Source: Ilumatobacteraceae bacterium
GTDB lineage: Bacteria > Actinomycetota > Acidimicrobiia > Acidimicrobiales > Ilumatobacteraceae
Direction: 5' to 3'
DNA length: 49,127 nucleotides
Assembly: GCA_024643255.1 (NCBI GenBank)
Contig: JAHENF010000004.1
Location: 1-49,127, forward strand
Positions within the stretch are counted from its first letter, which is position 1, and every line of letters begins with the position of its first letter. The translations under genes and the position numbers were made by a program. The notes beneath the pieces are model-generated. The model worked only from the letters and a program-made list of their open reading frames with translations, searched no databases and was not told the origin of the DNA. Shown here piece by piece: positions 35,110 through 42,496 of this stretch.

Positions 35110-35117
35110 GCCGCAGC

Positions 35118-36029
35118 TCACGGAAGGCGCGCACGGGCGACTTCGAGGCAAGTGTCGGCGACATAGGCCAGCGCCAGCGTCCGACTCTCGTCGACGCCGA
35201 CCACGACCTCGACGGTTCCGTACCGCGCCGGCCCGACGACGTAGTCCGCGCCGAGGCACAGTGGCCATTCGACGGCGAGGATCGCGGCCTGCGACTCGGA
35301 CAGTTGGTCAGCGATCGTTCCACTCGTGGCGGCAGGCACGTCGGGTGCCTTCGGAGCGCCGACCGCGTCCGATGCGAAGATCCCCAGCTCCTCGGGTGTG
35401 TTCAACTGCTCGAGGTCGGTCTCCGTCGGCGGTGCGGGGGTGTTGATGCCGGTGTCGAGTCCACCGCTGTCGTTCGCGGCATCCGCAGGGGCGACCTCGC
35501 CACCGGCCGCGGTCGCGGCTCTGGCGTCCTGTGAGGACTCGGCGAGCGCCTCGGCGGACGTCGTTGCATCCGGCTCGGCCGAGAGTGATGCGGAACTGTC
35601 GTCGTTGCCCGAGAACGCGGACTGCAGGACGAGGCCACCGGCCAGAACGACCACGATCGCTGCGGCGGCCCCGAGGAGCCGGCGGTTCACCGTCGCGCGT
35701 CGGCGATCGGCGAGTGAGATCGGTGCGGTGATCGTGGCGGCTGCCGCGGCGGTGGCAGGATCGATGCCCCGCTTTGCGGGTGTCGCGTCACGCGCGGCGC
35801 CGGTTCGTTCGCCGATCGGGAGCCGATCCCAGGCATCGAGCGCGTTGGACAACAGCGATTCGCGCACGGCGATCGACGATGGTTCGACGTCGGCGAGCAG
35901 CACGCGAACGGATCGCAGGCGTTCGACCTCCGCGGCCAGCTCGGGGTCGGTCTCCACCCGGGCGCGCTCGTCGGCGGTCACGTCACCGTCGAGATACGCG
36001 CTCGCAAGCAGAGTCAGATCGTCGTTCAT
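35118..36029 (-). CDS. Putative anti-sigma factor (single-pass membrane protein)
   Basis: In this 303-residue protein the N-terminal 45 residues (LTLLASAYLDGDVTADERAR and DPELAAEVERLRSVRVLLA) resemble the sigma-binding domain of anti-sigma factors, without the zinc CxxC. One helix (RRLLGAAAAIVVVLAGGLVLQ, about 117-137) crosses the membrane. A Ser/Ala/Asp-rich outer region then ends in a compact domain with CLGADYVVGPARYGTVEVVVG. The ATG overlaps the sigma-factor stop (ATGA). Position and layout match Rv3912 next to sigM, as I recall. It probably holds the ECF sigma factor at the membrane. Confidence 0.82.
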   Translation of the reverse strand: MNDDLTLLASAYLDGDVTADERARVETDPELAAEVERLRSVRVLLADVEPSSIAVRESLLSNALDAWDRLPIGERTGAARDATPAKRGIDPATAAAAATITAPISLADRRRATVNRRLLGAAAAIVVVLAGGLVLQSAFSGNDDSSASLSAEPDATTSAEALAESSQDARAATAAGGEVAPADAANDSGGLDTGINTPAPPTETDLEQLNTPEELGIFASDAVGAPKAPDVPAATSGTIADQLSESQAAILAVEWPLCLGADYVVGPARYGTVEVVVGVDESRTLALAYVADTCLEVARARLP

Positions 36030-36637
36030 GTCAGGTCTGTTGGACGTTCGCCAGGGTCGGATTGGTTCCCGATCTCCGGTGAAATCGGGAGATCGAGGTC
36101 GAGTCGTAGTCGTGTGGCCAACGCGGCGCGCCCACGTGAGATGCGTGATTTGACGGTTCCGACGGGAACCTCGAGCACCTGGGCGATCTCGGAATAGTCG
36201 AGATTCGCCACATCGCGCAGGACGACGGCGGCGCGCAGGTCGTCGGGGAGCTCGGCGAGGGCGGCGTCGAGGACCAGCCGGTCACCGACGTGGTCGACGC
36301 GTTGTGCCGCCCGGTCGTCGGCTCGATCGATCGTGTTGTCGTCGCGGTCGAGTTTCGGGCGACGTTCCCGCTTGCGGAGCTCGTCGAGTGACGCGTTGGT
36401 TGCAATCCGGTACGCCCAGGTCCCGAATGACGACCGACCGTCGAAACGGGGGAGGTTCCTGACGATCTTGATCAGCGCTTCCTGGCACGCGTCGTCGGCG
36501 TCGCGACTGCCGCCTGCGATGCGTCGACAGACGGCATGGATCCGGTCGTAGTGACGTCGCAACAGCTGATCGAGCGCGTTGCGATCACCGCCTTGTGCGG
36601 CGGCGACCAGTGCAGCGTCGTCGAGGTGTGTGGAGAT
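36026..36637 (-). CDS. ECF sigma factor, SigM-like; likely non-canonical ATC start
   Basis: Region 2 is present: IHAVCRRIAGGSRDADDACQ, EALIKIVRNLPRFDGRSSFGTWAYRIATNASLDELRKRE (quoted in parts: NLPRFDGRSSFGTWAYRI, ATNASLDELRKRE). Region 4 has LPDDLRAAVVLRDVANLDYS, EIAQVLEVPVGTVKSRISRG. The first canonical start, TTG 36562, would cut off the helix DDAALVAAAQGGDRNALDQL that begins ECF sigma-2. The open frame extends to the kinase stop at 36661 without ATG, GTG or TTG. TACGCT ends six bases before ATC 36637, matching the other leaderless starts here, so I use 36637, giving 203 residues. It is coupled to the anti-sigma factor by ATGA. Confidence 0.75.
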   Translation of the reverse strand: MSTHLDDAALVAAAQGGDRNALDQLLRRHYDRIHAVCRRIAGGSRDADDACQEALIKIVRNLPRFDGRSSFGTWAYRIATNASLDELRKRERRPKLDRDDNTIDRADDRAAQRVDHVGDRLVLDAALAELPDDLRAAVVLRDVANLDYSEIAQVLEVPVGTVKSRISRGRAALATRLRLDLDLPISPEIGNQSDPGERPTDLT

Positions 36638-36643
36638 GCTCGG

Positions 36644-36649
36644 AGCGTA
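36644..36649 (-). promoter_or_regulatory. Candidate -10 element, leaderless start of sigma factor
   Basis: TACGCT on the minus strand ends six bases before ATC 36637, ten bases beyond the kinase stop. It is identical in sequence and spacing to the element before ATG 5385. Confidence 0.4.
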
Positions 36650-36658
36650 ACGAACGGC

Positions 36659-38503
36659 TCAGTTGACGAGGGCGATCTCGCCGAGACGGCCCCGATACGG
36701 GTTCGCGTCGGTGCAGGTCGCGTCCTTGCCGAGTTCGTTGAGCATGATGAACATGTGGCGAACCGGCGTGGGCGGCACCGGCGACGTCACGGTGCCTGTC
36801 GTGTCCGAGAACGCGGTGGCGCCGAGTTCGGGGCCCCAGTCGCCGATGTTCGCCGGGATCGTCTCGGCGTCGGATGCGAAGAAAGTCACCTGGTACGGGG
36901 CGGTTTGGAGGTCGACCCGCAACGCCTGTTGCAGGGGACCGTCGAAGGTCACGACCAGCCCCACGCCACCCTTGCCTCCCAGATACTTCGAGGAGTAACA
37001 GACCGTTCCCCACGACGTCGCCGGGTTGCCGTCAGCGGTGGCCAGCACGGCGTCGCTGTCGTTCTCGCTGCCGTCACCGTCGGGGTCGTAGGCGGTGATC
37101 GTGGCGATCGCCGTTCCCAGGGTTGCTGTCGGGGAGCCGTCGACGGCGGCATCGGTGGCCCCATCGGCGGCGACCGGAGTGGTCGCGTCGGGTGTCACGG
37201 GGATCGAGGCGACCGATGCACCACCGCCGAACTCGAGGTTGATCCACAGCAGTGCGCCGACGCCGATGGCCGCGACCAGCAGCACGGCGACCACGGTGAA
37301 GGCCGGTTTCCACTCCTGGGTCAGACCTCGCGCCGGCTTGCCACGAAGGTCGGCTCCCGCCGGCGGCGTGAGCTCGTCATGCGCTGGAAGTGCACTGAAC
37401 GCGGTCGAGCTCGTGGTCGCCGCCACGACCATCGGCGTCGTCCCGGTGTGCCCGACCTCGCCGGGAATGGCGCCGACGGCGGTCGACCAGCCGGTCGACG
37501 GCGTGGTGGCCTTCCCGGTCGGCGGCGGCGGCGGCGTGGTGGCCCGGGCCCGATCGGAGGCGCGACCGGCGACATCGGACGGCGCACGGCGCAGGCGACG
37601 GCTACCGAACGGCGCGACCGGCGACTGTTCGTACGGGGTCGGATCGATCGGTGGCGGCCCCTCTTTTGCGGCGTCGCGCAAGGTGACGACCAGGTCGGCG
37701 CCCGATGCGGGCCGTTGGGCCGGATTGCGCGAGAGCAACTGGTGGATCACCACGACGAGCTTGGTCGGCAGTGTCGCTCGGAGCCGGGTGAGGTCGGTGG
37801 GATCGCGTTGGAGGCGGGCCAGGGCGGTGTCCGCATCGGTCTCGCCCAGGAAGGGCACTCGGCCGGCGAGGCACTCGTACAGCACGAGGCCGAGCGAGTA
37901 GAGGTCGGCACGACCGTCGAGCTTCTTGCCGCGCACCTGCTCGGGCGAGAGGTACTTCGCGGTCCCCATCATGATGTTCTCGCTCGTGAGGTCGGTCTCC
38001 GCTGACTGCAGGCCCTTGGCGATGCCGAAGTCGGTCAGCAGCACCCGCCCGTCGGAGGTCATCATGATGTTGCCGGGCTTGACGTCGCGGTGCACGAACC
38101 CGGCGGCGTGCGCATGATCGAGCGCCGCGGCGACGCAGGTGCCGATGTGGCAGGTGAGCTCGGGACTCAGGCGTTTCTGGGTGTCGAGCACCTGGCGCAG
38201 ACTCTTGCCCTCGACGAGTTGCATGACGACCGCTTGTCGGCCGTCCTGCTCGAACACGTCGTGGACGGCGACGATGTTGGGATGGTTGAGGCTCGCTGCT
38301 GCGATCGCCTCGCGACGGAACCGTTCGGCGACGACCTCGTCGGTCGCCAACGACGGCTTCAGCCACTTCACCGCGACCTTGCGGTCGAGGGTGAGGTCGC
38401 GCGCCAGCCACACCTCGGCCATCCCGCCCTGGGCGAGCATGCGTTGGAGTTCGTAGCGGTGCGCGATGACCGTCGATGTGGGTGGCGGAGCCGCAGCGGA
38501 CAT
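36659..38503 (-). CDS. Membrane Ser/Thr protein kinase with extracellular domain
   Basis: This 614-residue protein has a Hanks kinase domain (residues 15-280). Gly-rich loop LAQGGMAEVWLARD, Lys46 in KVAVKWLKPS, Glu65, FVHRDVKPGNIMM with Asp140 and Asn145, and LTDFGIAKG with Asp158 are all present. The activation loop holds Thr/Ser in ETDLTSENIMMGTAKYLSPEQ. A Pro/Thr-rich juxtamembrane linker is followed by one helix (401-421) and a ~190-residue outer domain: AYDPDGDGSENDSDAVLATA, DGNPATSWGTVCYSSKYLGG and GLVVTFDGPLQQALRVDLQ. This outer domain recalls that of mycobacterial MviN (Rv3910). There is no MurJ domain. Confidence 0.9.
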   Translation of the reverse strand: MSAAAPPPTSTVIAHRYELQRMLAQGGMAEVWLARDLTLDRKVAVKWLKPSLATDEVVAERFRREAIAAASLNHPNIVAVHDVFEQDGRQAVVMQLVEGKSLRQVLDTQKRLSPELTCHIGTCVAAALDHAHAAGFVHRDVKPGNIMMTSDGRVLLTDFGIAKGLQSAETDLTSENIMMGTAKYLSPEQVRGKKLDGRADLYSLGLVLYECLAGRVPFLGETDADTALARLQRDPTDLTRLRATLPTKLVVVIHQLLSRNPAQRPASGADLVVTLRDAAKEGPPPIDPTPYEQSPVAPFGSRRLRRAPSDVAGRASDRARATTPPPPPTGKATTPSTGWSTAVGAIPGEVGHTGTTPMVVAATTSSTAFSALPAHDELTPPAGADLRGKPARGLTQEWKPAFTVVAVLLVAAIGVGALLWINLEFGGGASVASIPVTPDATTPVAADGATDAAVDGSPTATLGTAIATITAYDPDGDGSENDSDAVLATADGNPATSWGTVCYSSKYLGGKGGVGLVVTFDGPLQQALRVDLQTAPYQVTFFASDAETIPANIGDWGPELGATAFSDTTGTVTSPVPPTPVRHMFIMLNELGKDATCTDANPYRGRLGEIALVN

Positions 38504-38601
38504 GACTGGGAGCGAACGCTAGCGGTGGTGGTCGCTGCGGTGAGGTCAATCCGTCAGGTTCGTCTGGGAATGGACGGTGATCTCGACGCGATCGACGCGT
38601 C

Positions 38602-39480
38602 TCAGTCGTTCGTGACCTGGAACGCCACGCCGATCGTGCCGCGCCCGCCGTGGGTGCCGATCACGGGACCGATTTCGCCGATCACGATCTCGCCGGGAGA
38701 GTGCGGGGCGAGCAGTTCGACGAAGAGATCGACGTCGCTGCAGTCGGCGTGCATCACGGCGAGGTTCTCGATCCTGCCGTCGTAGCTCTTGACCTTCTCG
38801 ACGAGGTAGGACAGCGCCTTGGACCGGGTGCGCTGCTTGCCGCCCTGCTCGACGACTCCGCCGGTGACCTCGATGATCGGCTTGATCGAGAGCGCCGTGG
38901 CCAGCATTGCCTTCGCGTTGCCGATCCGGCCGCCCTTCTTCAGGTTCTCGAGGGTGTCGAGGGCACCGAATACGCGAGTGCGTTCCACGAGGTCGTGTGC
39001 CAGGGCCTCGACATCGTCGATGCTGGCACCGTCGCGGGCGGCACGTGCGCAGGCGATCGCGATGGTGCCGAGACCCATCGTGATCGTGCGGCTGTCGACC
39101 ACTCGGACGTCGACGTCGACGGACGCGTCAGCGGTGACCGTCCGCGCGGCCAACTGGGCCGACTGCATGGTTGCCGACAGTGCCGACGACAGCGACACGA
39201 CCAGCACGCTGGACGCCCCGCTCGCGGCCGCGTCACGGTATGCCCGTTCGAACAGGCCGGGAGCGGGCGCGGCCGTCTCCGGGAGGGTCGTCGAGTTGAC
39301 GCAGCGCGTCCAGAACTCGGCGGTGGAGAGTTCGACGCGGTCGACGAACTCGTCGTCGCCGAAGCGAATCGTCAGGGGCACGATGACGATGCCGAGGTCC
39401 TCGGCGATCGCCGCCGGGAGATCACAGGAGCTGTCGGTGACGACGACAACGTCGGCGGAATGCTGGTTCGGGTGGCTCAC
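38602..39480 (-). CDS. DegV family fatty-acid-binding protein
   Basis: In this 292-residue protein the start VVVVTDSSCDLPAAIAEDLG is the DegV signature. Segments SLSSALSATMQSAQLAA and KGGRIGNAKAMLATALSIKPIIEV follow. ENLAVMHADCSDVDLFVELL is in the second domain. DegV proteins bind long-chain fatty acyl groups; in Firmicutes they serve FakB-type fatty-acid kinase. No FakA is in this window. The start at GTG 39480 overlaps the DUF6049 stop (GTGA). It separates the kinase from DUF6049 here, which is not so in Mycobacterium, as I recall. Confidence 0.88.
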   Translation of the reverse strand: MSHPNQHSADVVVVTDSSCDLPAAIAEDLGIVIVPLTIRFGDDEFVDRVELSTAEFWTRCVNSTTLPETAAPAPGLFERAYRDAAASGASSVLVVSLSSALSATMQSAQLAARTVTADASVDVDVRVVDSRTITMGLGTIAIACARAARDGASIDDVEALAHDLVERTRVFGALDTLENLKKGGRIGNAKAMLATALSIKPIIEVTGGVVEQGGKQRTRSKALSYLVEKVKSYDGRIENLAVMHADCSDVDLFVELLAPHSPGEIVIGEIGPVIGTHGGRGTIGVAFQVTND

Positions 39481-41720
39481 AGGGCATCAGAGCCTACTTT
39501 GCGACCCGCCGGATGCCGGTCCTGGCCCTCATCGATGTCCTCCTCGCGGCGTTTCGCCCGCCAATGTGAGAACCACCACGTGAGCAGCACCAGGATGAGG
39601 CCGCCGGTCAGCAACTGGCCGAGGCCGGTGAAGCCGGTGACCCGTGACGTCAGGGTGACCGGCTCGGCGATGGTCTCGCCGGCCGGCGTGGTGACGGTCA
39701 GCGTGATCGCCGACGTGCCGTTCGAGCGAGCTTCGACGGGCACGACGACAGCGGTTTCGTCGTTGGGTCGCAACGTCACCTGCTGGTCGCCCTCGGGAAA
39801 TTCGATCTTCGACGACTCGAGGCGCACCGTCACGGCGAGCGGCTCGTCGCTCGTGTTGCCGACACGGATCTCGATCGTGCCGCCGCGCCCGGCGAGCGTG
39901 AAGGTGAACGGGTCGGGCAGGTGGACGGCGTTCTTCAGGGCCTCGGCCTCGGCGGTGAGGGCGGTCGTGGTGGCCTCGACGTCGGCGTCTTCGTAGCCGG
40001 TCGAGATGAGGGAGTCGAGCGTGTTGGTCCAGGTGACGGGTCGGGGATCGTCGTCGGGCAGCATCGAGGCCGCGCTCGCCATCGTCAGCGCAGTGCGATC
40101 GATCAGCTCGACGCGTCCGGCGAGCGACGGCCCCGCCGTGTCGGGAAGCTGGACCGTGACCGGCTCCCCGGACGCGCGCTGCGTGTCGGTTCCGCCGATG
40201 AGTGACGATGCCGCGGTGAAGCGGAGCGACGGTGTGGTGGCGACGAGGTCCTCGAGCGCGCCGAGCAACGTTGCGTCGGGTGTCGAGAGATCCGGAGTCG
40301 TGAGCACGAGGCTGCGGTGCGCTGCAGGACCGGGATCGTCGATGTCGGCTCGATTCCTGTCGATGAGGATTTCGGCGGCGGTCTGCACTGACCACTCGGC
40401 TGGCGTCGAGGTGGCGAGGATGTCGGCGGCCGCGGTGGGGGTGAGCTCGCCGGCGCGAGGGTCGACGACGAGGATCGGCAGGGTGCCGCCGTCGGGGAGG
40501 GCCGCGTCGACGAACAGATCGGTCTCGGGCAGCACGGTGTCGACGGTGCTGCGGTAGAGCGCCGCGGGCATGATCACGAACCGCACGCCCAGGTCGCGCA
40601 ATTGCTGCGCGCCGCCGGCGCTCAGCTCGTCGGTCGTCATCCACACGCTGCGCAGCGATGGCGTGGTCGGTACCGCCACGGTCAGCAGTTCCTCGCCGGC
40701 GTTGACGAGCCGGGTGAAGGTGTCGGCGCGATCGGCGGCGACCGCCGAGGAGACGTCGAGTGGCACGATCGGCAATGCGACGAGCTCGTCGCCGCTGAGC
40801 GATTGCGCAAGTTGTTCTGCGCCCTGCGGTGTCGATGCCAGTTCGGCGATCAACGTCGGTGGGACCTCGAGCGTGACCGGTGCGTCGAGCGCCGCGGCCA
40901 GGTCGACCGCGTCCATGAGCGCACGTCGTGCGGCAGTTGTCTCGGCAGCGGTCGCATCCAGAGGTGGCGACGGGGTGACCGTGACCACCGACAGGTCGAT
41001 CGGGGGTGGACTGTTGTCGGCGGGGGCCGGCACGCGCTGCACGATCGTGCCGGCCGTCGCGACGACGTCGTCATCGCGCGGATCGCCCACCAGGAGCTGC
41101 ACGCGCAACGGAAAGAAGCCCACGCGGTCGAACTTGAGCTGCTGTTCCACACTGTCGACCACGTCGGTACCGATCTTCAGTGTGAACTCGACCGTGCCGT
41201 CATCGGTCACCGTGACGAGGTCGCGGAGATCGGTGATCCTCACGCCGTCGATGGCCCCGTCGAACGCATCGGGGTCGACGTCGCTTCCCACAATGTCGGC
41301 GACGCCGTCGCTATCGGTCAGTGGTCGGTAGTTCGTGACGTCGAGGGTCAGCTGCAGCGGCGGTGGGAGCGGCGCGGGGGCCGGAACCGTGTCGCCTGGA
41401 ATCGTGTCGCCTGGAATCGTGTCGACGGTGACCGGGGGAGTGGGCTCCGCCGGACGCGGGGTCAGTTCGAGCGCGTCGTCGACGACTCCGGTCAGGCGGT
41501 ACCGGAGGCTGATCGTGCCATCGGGTTCGACGGCGAACGTCTGGCTGATCAGCTCCAGGCGTGGCGCAGCGACCACCGCCGGTGTGACCGTGCTGTCTTG
41601 CGCATCGACGGTCGTGTCGCCTCCGGGCGCGAGCAATGCAACCGAGACCCCGATGACGGCGACCATCGCCATCGCCCGCGCGACGCCGGCTCCAGGTGAC
41701 GGTGCGACGGCCCGCTTCAT
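39477..41720 (-). CDS. DUF6049 family secreted/membrane protein
   Basis: This 747-residue protein has a signal-like N-terminus (MKRAVAPSPGAGVARAMAMVAVIGVSVALLAPGG in parts), a long outer region of Ig-like and mixed alpha/beta folds, and a C-terminal helix GLGQLLTGGLILVLLTWWF followed by a basic tail. GEEVTLRPND-like DEQVTLRPNDETAVVVPVEARSNG precedes the helix. It matches the Rv3909-type actinobacterial protein by position and layout. Residues around 100-110 contain DTIPGDTIPGDTVPAP, from a 15-base tandem repeat. Overlap with the GNAT stop is ATGA. Function unknown; the position suggests a cell-envelope role. Confidence 0.8.
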   Translation of the reverse strand: MKRAVAPSPGAGVARAMAMVAVIGVSVALLAPGGDTTVDAQDSTVTPAVVAAPRLELISQTFAVEPDGTISLRYRLTGVVDDALELTPRPAEPTPPVTVDTIPGDTIPGDTVPAPAPLPPPLQLTLDVTNYRPLTDSDGVADIVGSDVDPDAFDGAIDGVRITDLRDLVTVTDDGTVEFTLKIGTDVVDSVEQQLKFDRVGFFPLRVQLLVGDPRDDDVVATAGTIVQRVPAPADNSPPPIDLSVVTVTPSPPLDATAAETTAARRALMDAVDLAAALDAPVTLEVPPTLIAELASTPQGAEQLAQSLSGDELVALPIVPLDVSSAVAADRADTFTRLVNAGEELLTVAVPTTPSLRSVWMTTDELSAGGAQQLRDLGVRFVIMPAALYRSTVDTVLPETDLFVDAALPDGGTLPILVVDPRAGELTPTAAADILATSTPAEWSVQTAAEILIDRNRADIDDPGPAAHRSLVLTTPDLSTPDATLLGALEDLVATTPSLRFTAASSLIGGTDTQRASGEPVTVQLPDTAGPSLAGRVELIDRTALTMASAASMLPDDDPRPVTWTNTLDSLISTGYEDADVEATTTALTAEAEALKNAVHLPDPFTFTLAGRGGTIEIRVGNTSDEPLAVTVRLESSKIEFPEGDQQVTLRPNDETAVVVPVEARSNGTSAITLTVTTPAGETIAEPVTLTSRVTGFTGLGQLLTGGLILVLLTWWFSHWRAKRREEDIDEGQDRHPAGRKVGSDAL
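41391..41423. repeat. 15-base tandem repeat inside DUF6049 gene
   Basis: GTGTCGCCTGGAATC (plus strand) occurs twice in succession, with a third, diverging partial copy. It encodes repeated DTIPG in the proline-rich linker. Copy number may vary between strains. Confidence 0.6.
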
Positions 41721-42427
41721 CGATCGGAGAGCGTACGTTCGAGGATGGTCAGGTGTTCGGATCGCTCCTCGAATCCGAACGATCGGTAGAGATCGAGTGC
41801 GGCGACGTTGTCGGTCGCGGTGTTCACCAGCACCCGCTCGATGTTGCGGCGTTGCATCCAGTCGATGGCGTCACCGAGCAACCGCCGCGCCAGGCCGCGG
41901 CGGCGGACCGCGGGGTCCACGGCAAGTCGCTGCACGTATCCCGTCGTCGCGGCCTGCCCGCTGATCGAGAACGCGACCAGGCGTCCTTCGAGTTGCACGT
42001 AACGGGCACGCGATCGCGGTGTGGCCTGGATGATGTCGATCAGCGCGGCGCCATCGTTGGCCCACGGTGCCGGGAAGGCACGTCCGTCGACGGCGGCGGC
42101 CGCCTCGATCTGCGATGCACCCAGTCGGCGGACCCGAGTACCGCTGCGATCGTCGCGCCGCGCGTTTGCGACCGTGAGTTCGAGCAGGCTCAGCTCATCG
42201 ATCGCGGTGAATCCATGAGCGACGAACGCAGGCGTCGACGGCGGGAACAGCGCTCCGGTGCGCAGCGCCCGAGCACCCTGTGTTCGCGCCTCGGCGATCC
42301 ACGACTCGACGTCGTCCGCGCCGGGGACCATGTGGTGATCGAGCAGCACGAGATGGGCCACGTCGTCGTCGTACGGCCACCGACCGAGACGAGCCCGGAC
42401 GCGATGCTCGGCCGCCGTCTTGTTCAC
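41717..42427 (-). CDS. GNAT-family N-acetyltransferase
   Basis: The 236-residue protein has the GNAT domain in its C-terminal half: YVQRLAVDPAVRRRGLARRLLGDAID contains the acetyl-CoA loop RRRGLA, and NTATDNVAALDLYRSFGFEERSE is the closing motif. The N-terminal half (WPYDDDVAHLVLLDHHMVPG) looks like a second, degenerate domain. The start at GTG 42427 is seven bases after TACGTT; GTG 42433 is the alternative. It is the first gene of the sigma-factor/trx block; the divergent CCA-adding gene begins 70 bases away. In Mycobacterium this slot holds a NUDIX protein, as I recall. Confidence 0.8.
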   Translation of the reverse strand: MNKTAAEHRVRARLGRWPYDDDVAHLVLLDHHMVPGADDVESWIAEARTQGARALRTGALFPPSTPAFVAHGFTAIDELSLLELTVANARRDDRSGTRVRRLGASQIEAAAAVDGRAFPAPWANDGAALIDIIQATPRSRARYVQLEGRLVAFSISGQAATTGYVQRLAVDPAVRRRGLARRLLGDAIDWMQRRNIERVLVNTATDNVAALDLYRSFGFEERSEHLTILERTLSDR

Positions 42428-42434
42428 GGCCACG

Positions 42435-42440
42435 AACGTA
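42435..42440 (-). promoter_or_regulatory. Candidate -10 element for the GNAT-DUF6049 operon
   Basis: TACGTT on the minus strand ends seven bases before GTG 42427. It supports that start over GTG 42433, which would leave only one base of spacing. Confidence 0.45.
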
Positions 42441-42484
42441 CTCGTAGCAGCGATGCCGGCGACCTCACGACGTCTCGGTCGTCG

Positions 42485-42490
42485 TAGCCT
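42485..42490 (+). promoter_or_regulatory. Candidate -10 element for the CCA-adding enzyme gene
   Basis: TAGCCT ends six bases before GTG 42497. Together with the minus-strand element at 42435-42440 it suggests a divergent promoter pair. Confidence 0.45.
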
Positions 42491-42496
42491 TGCGGT

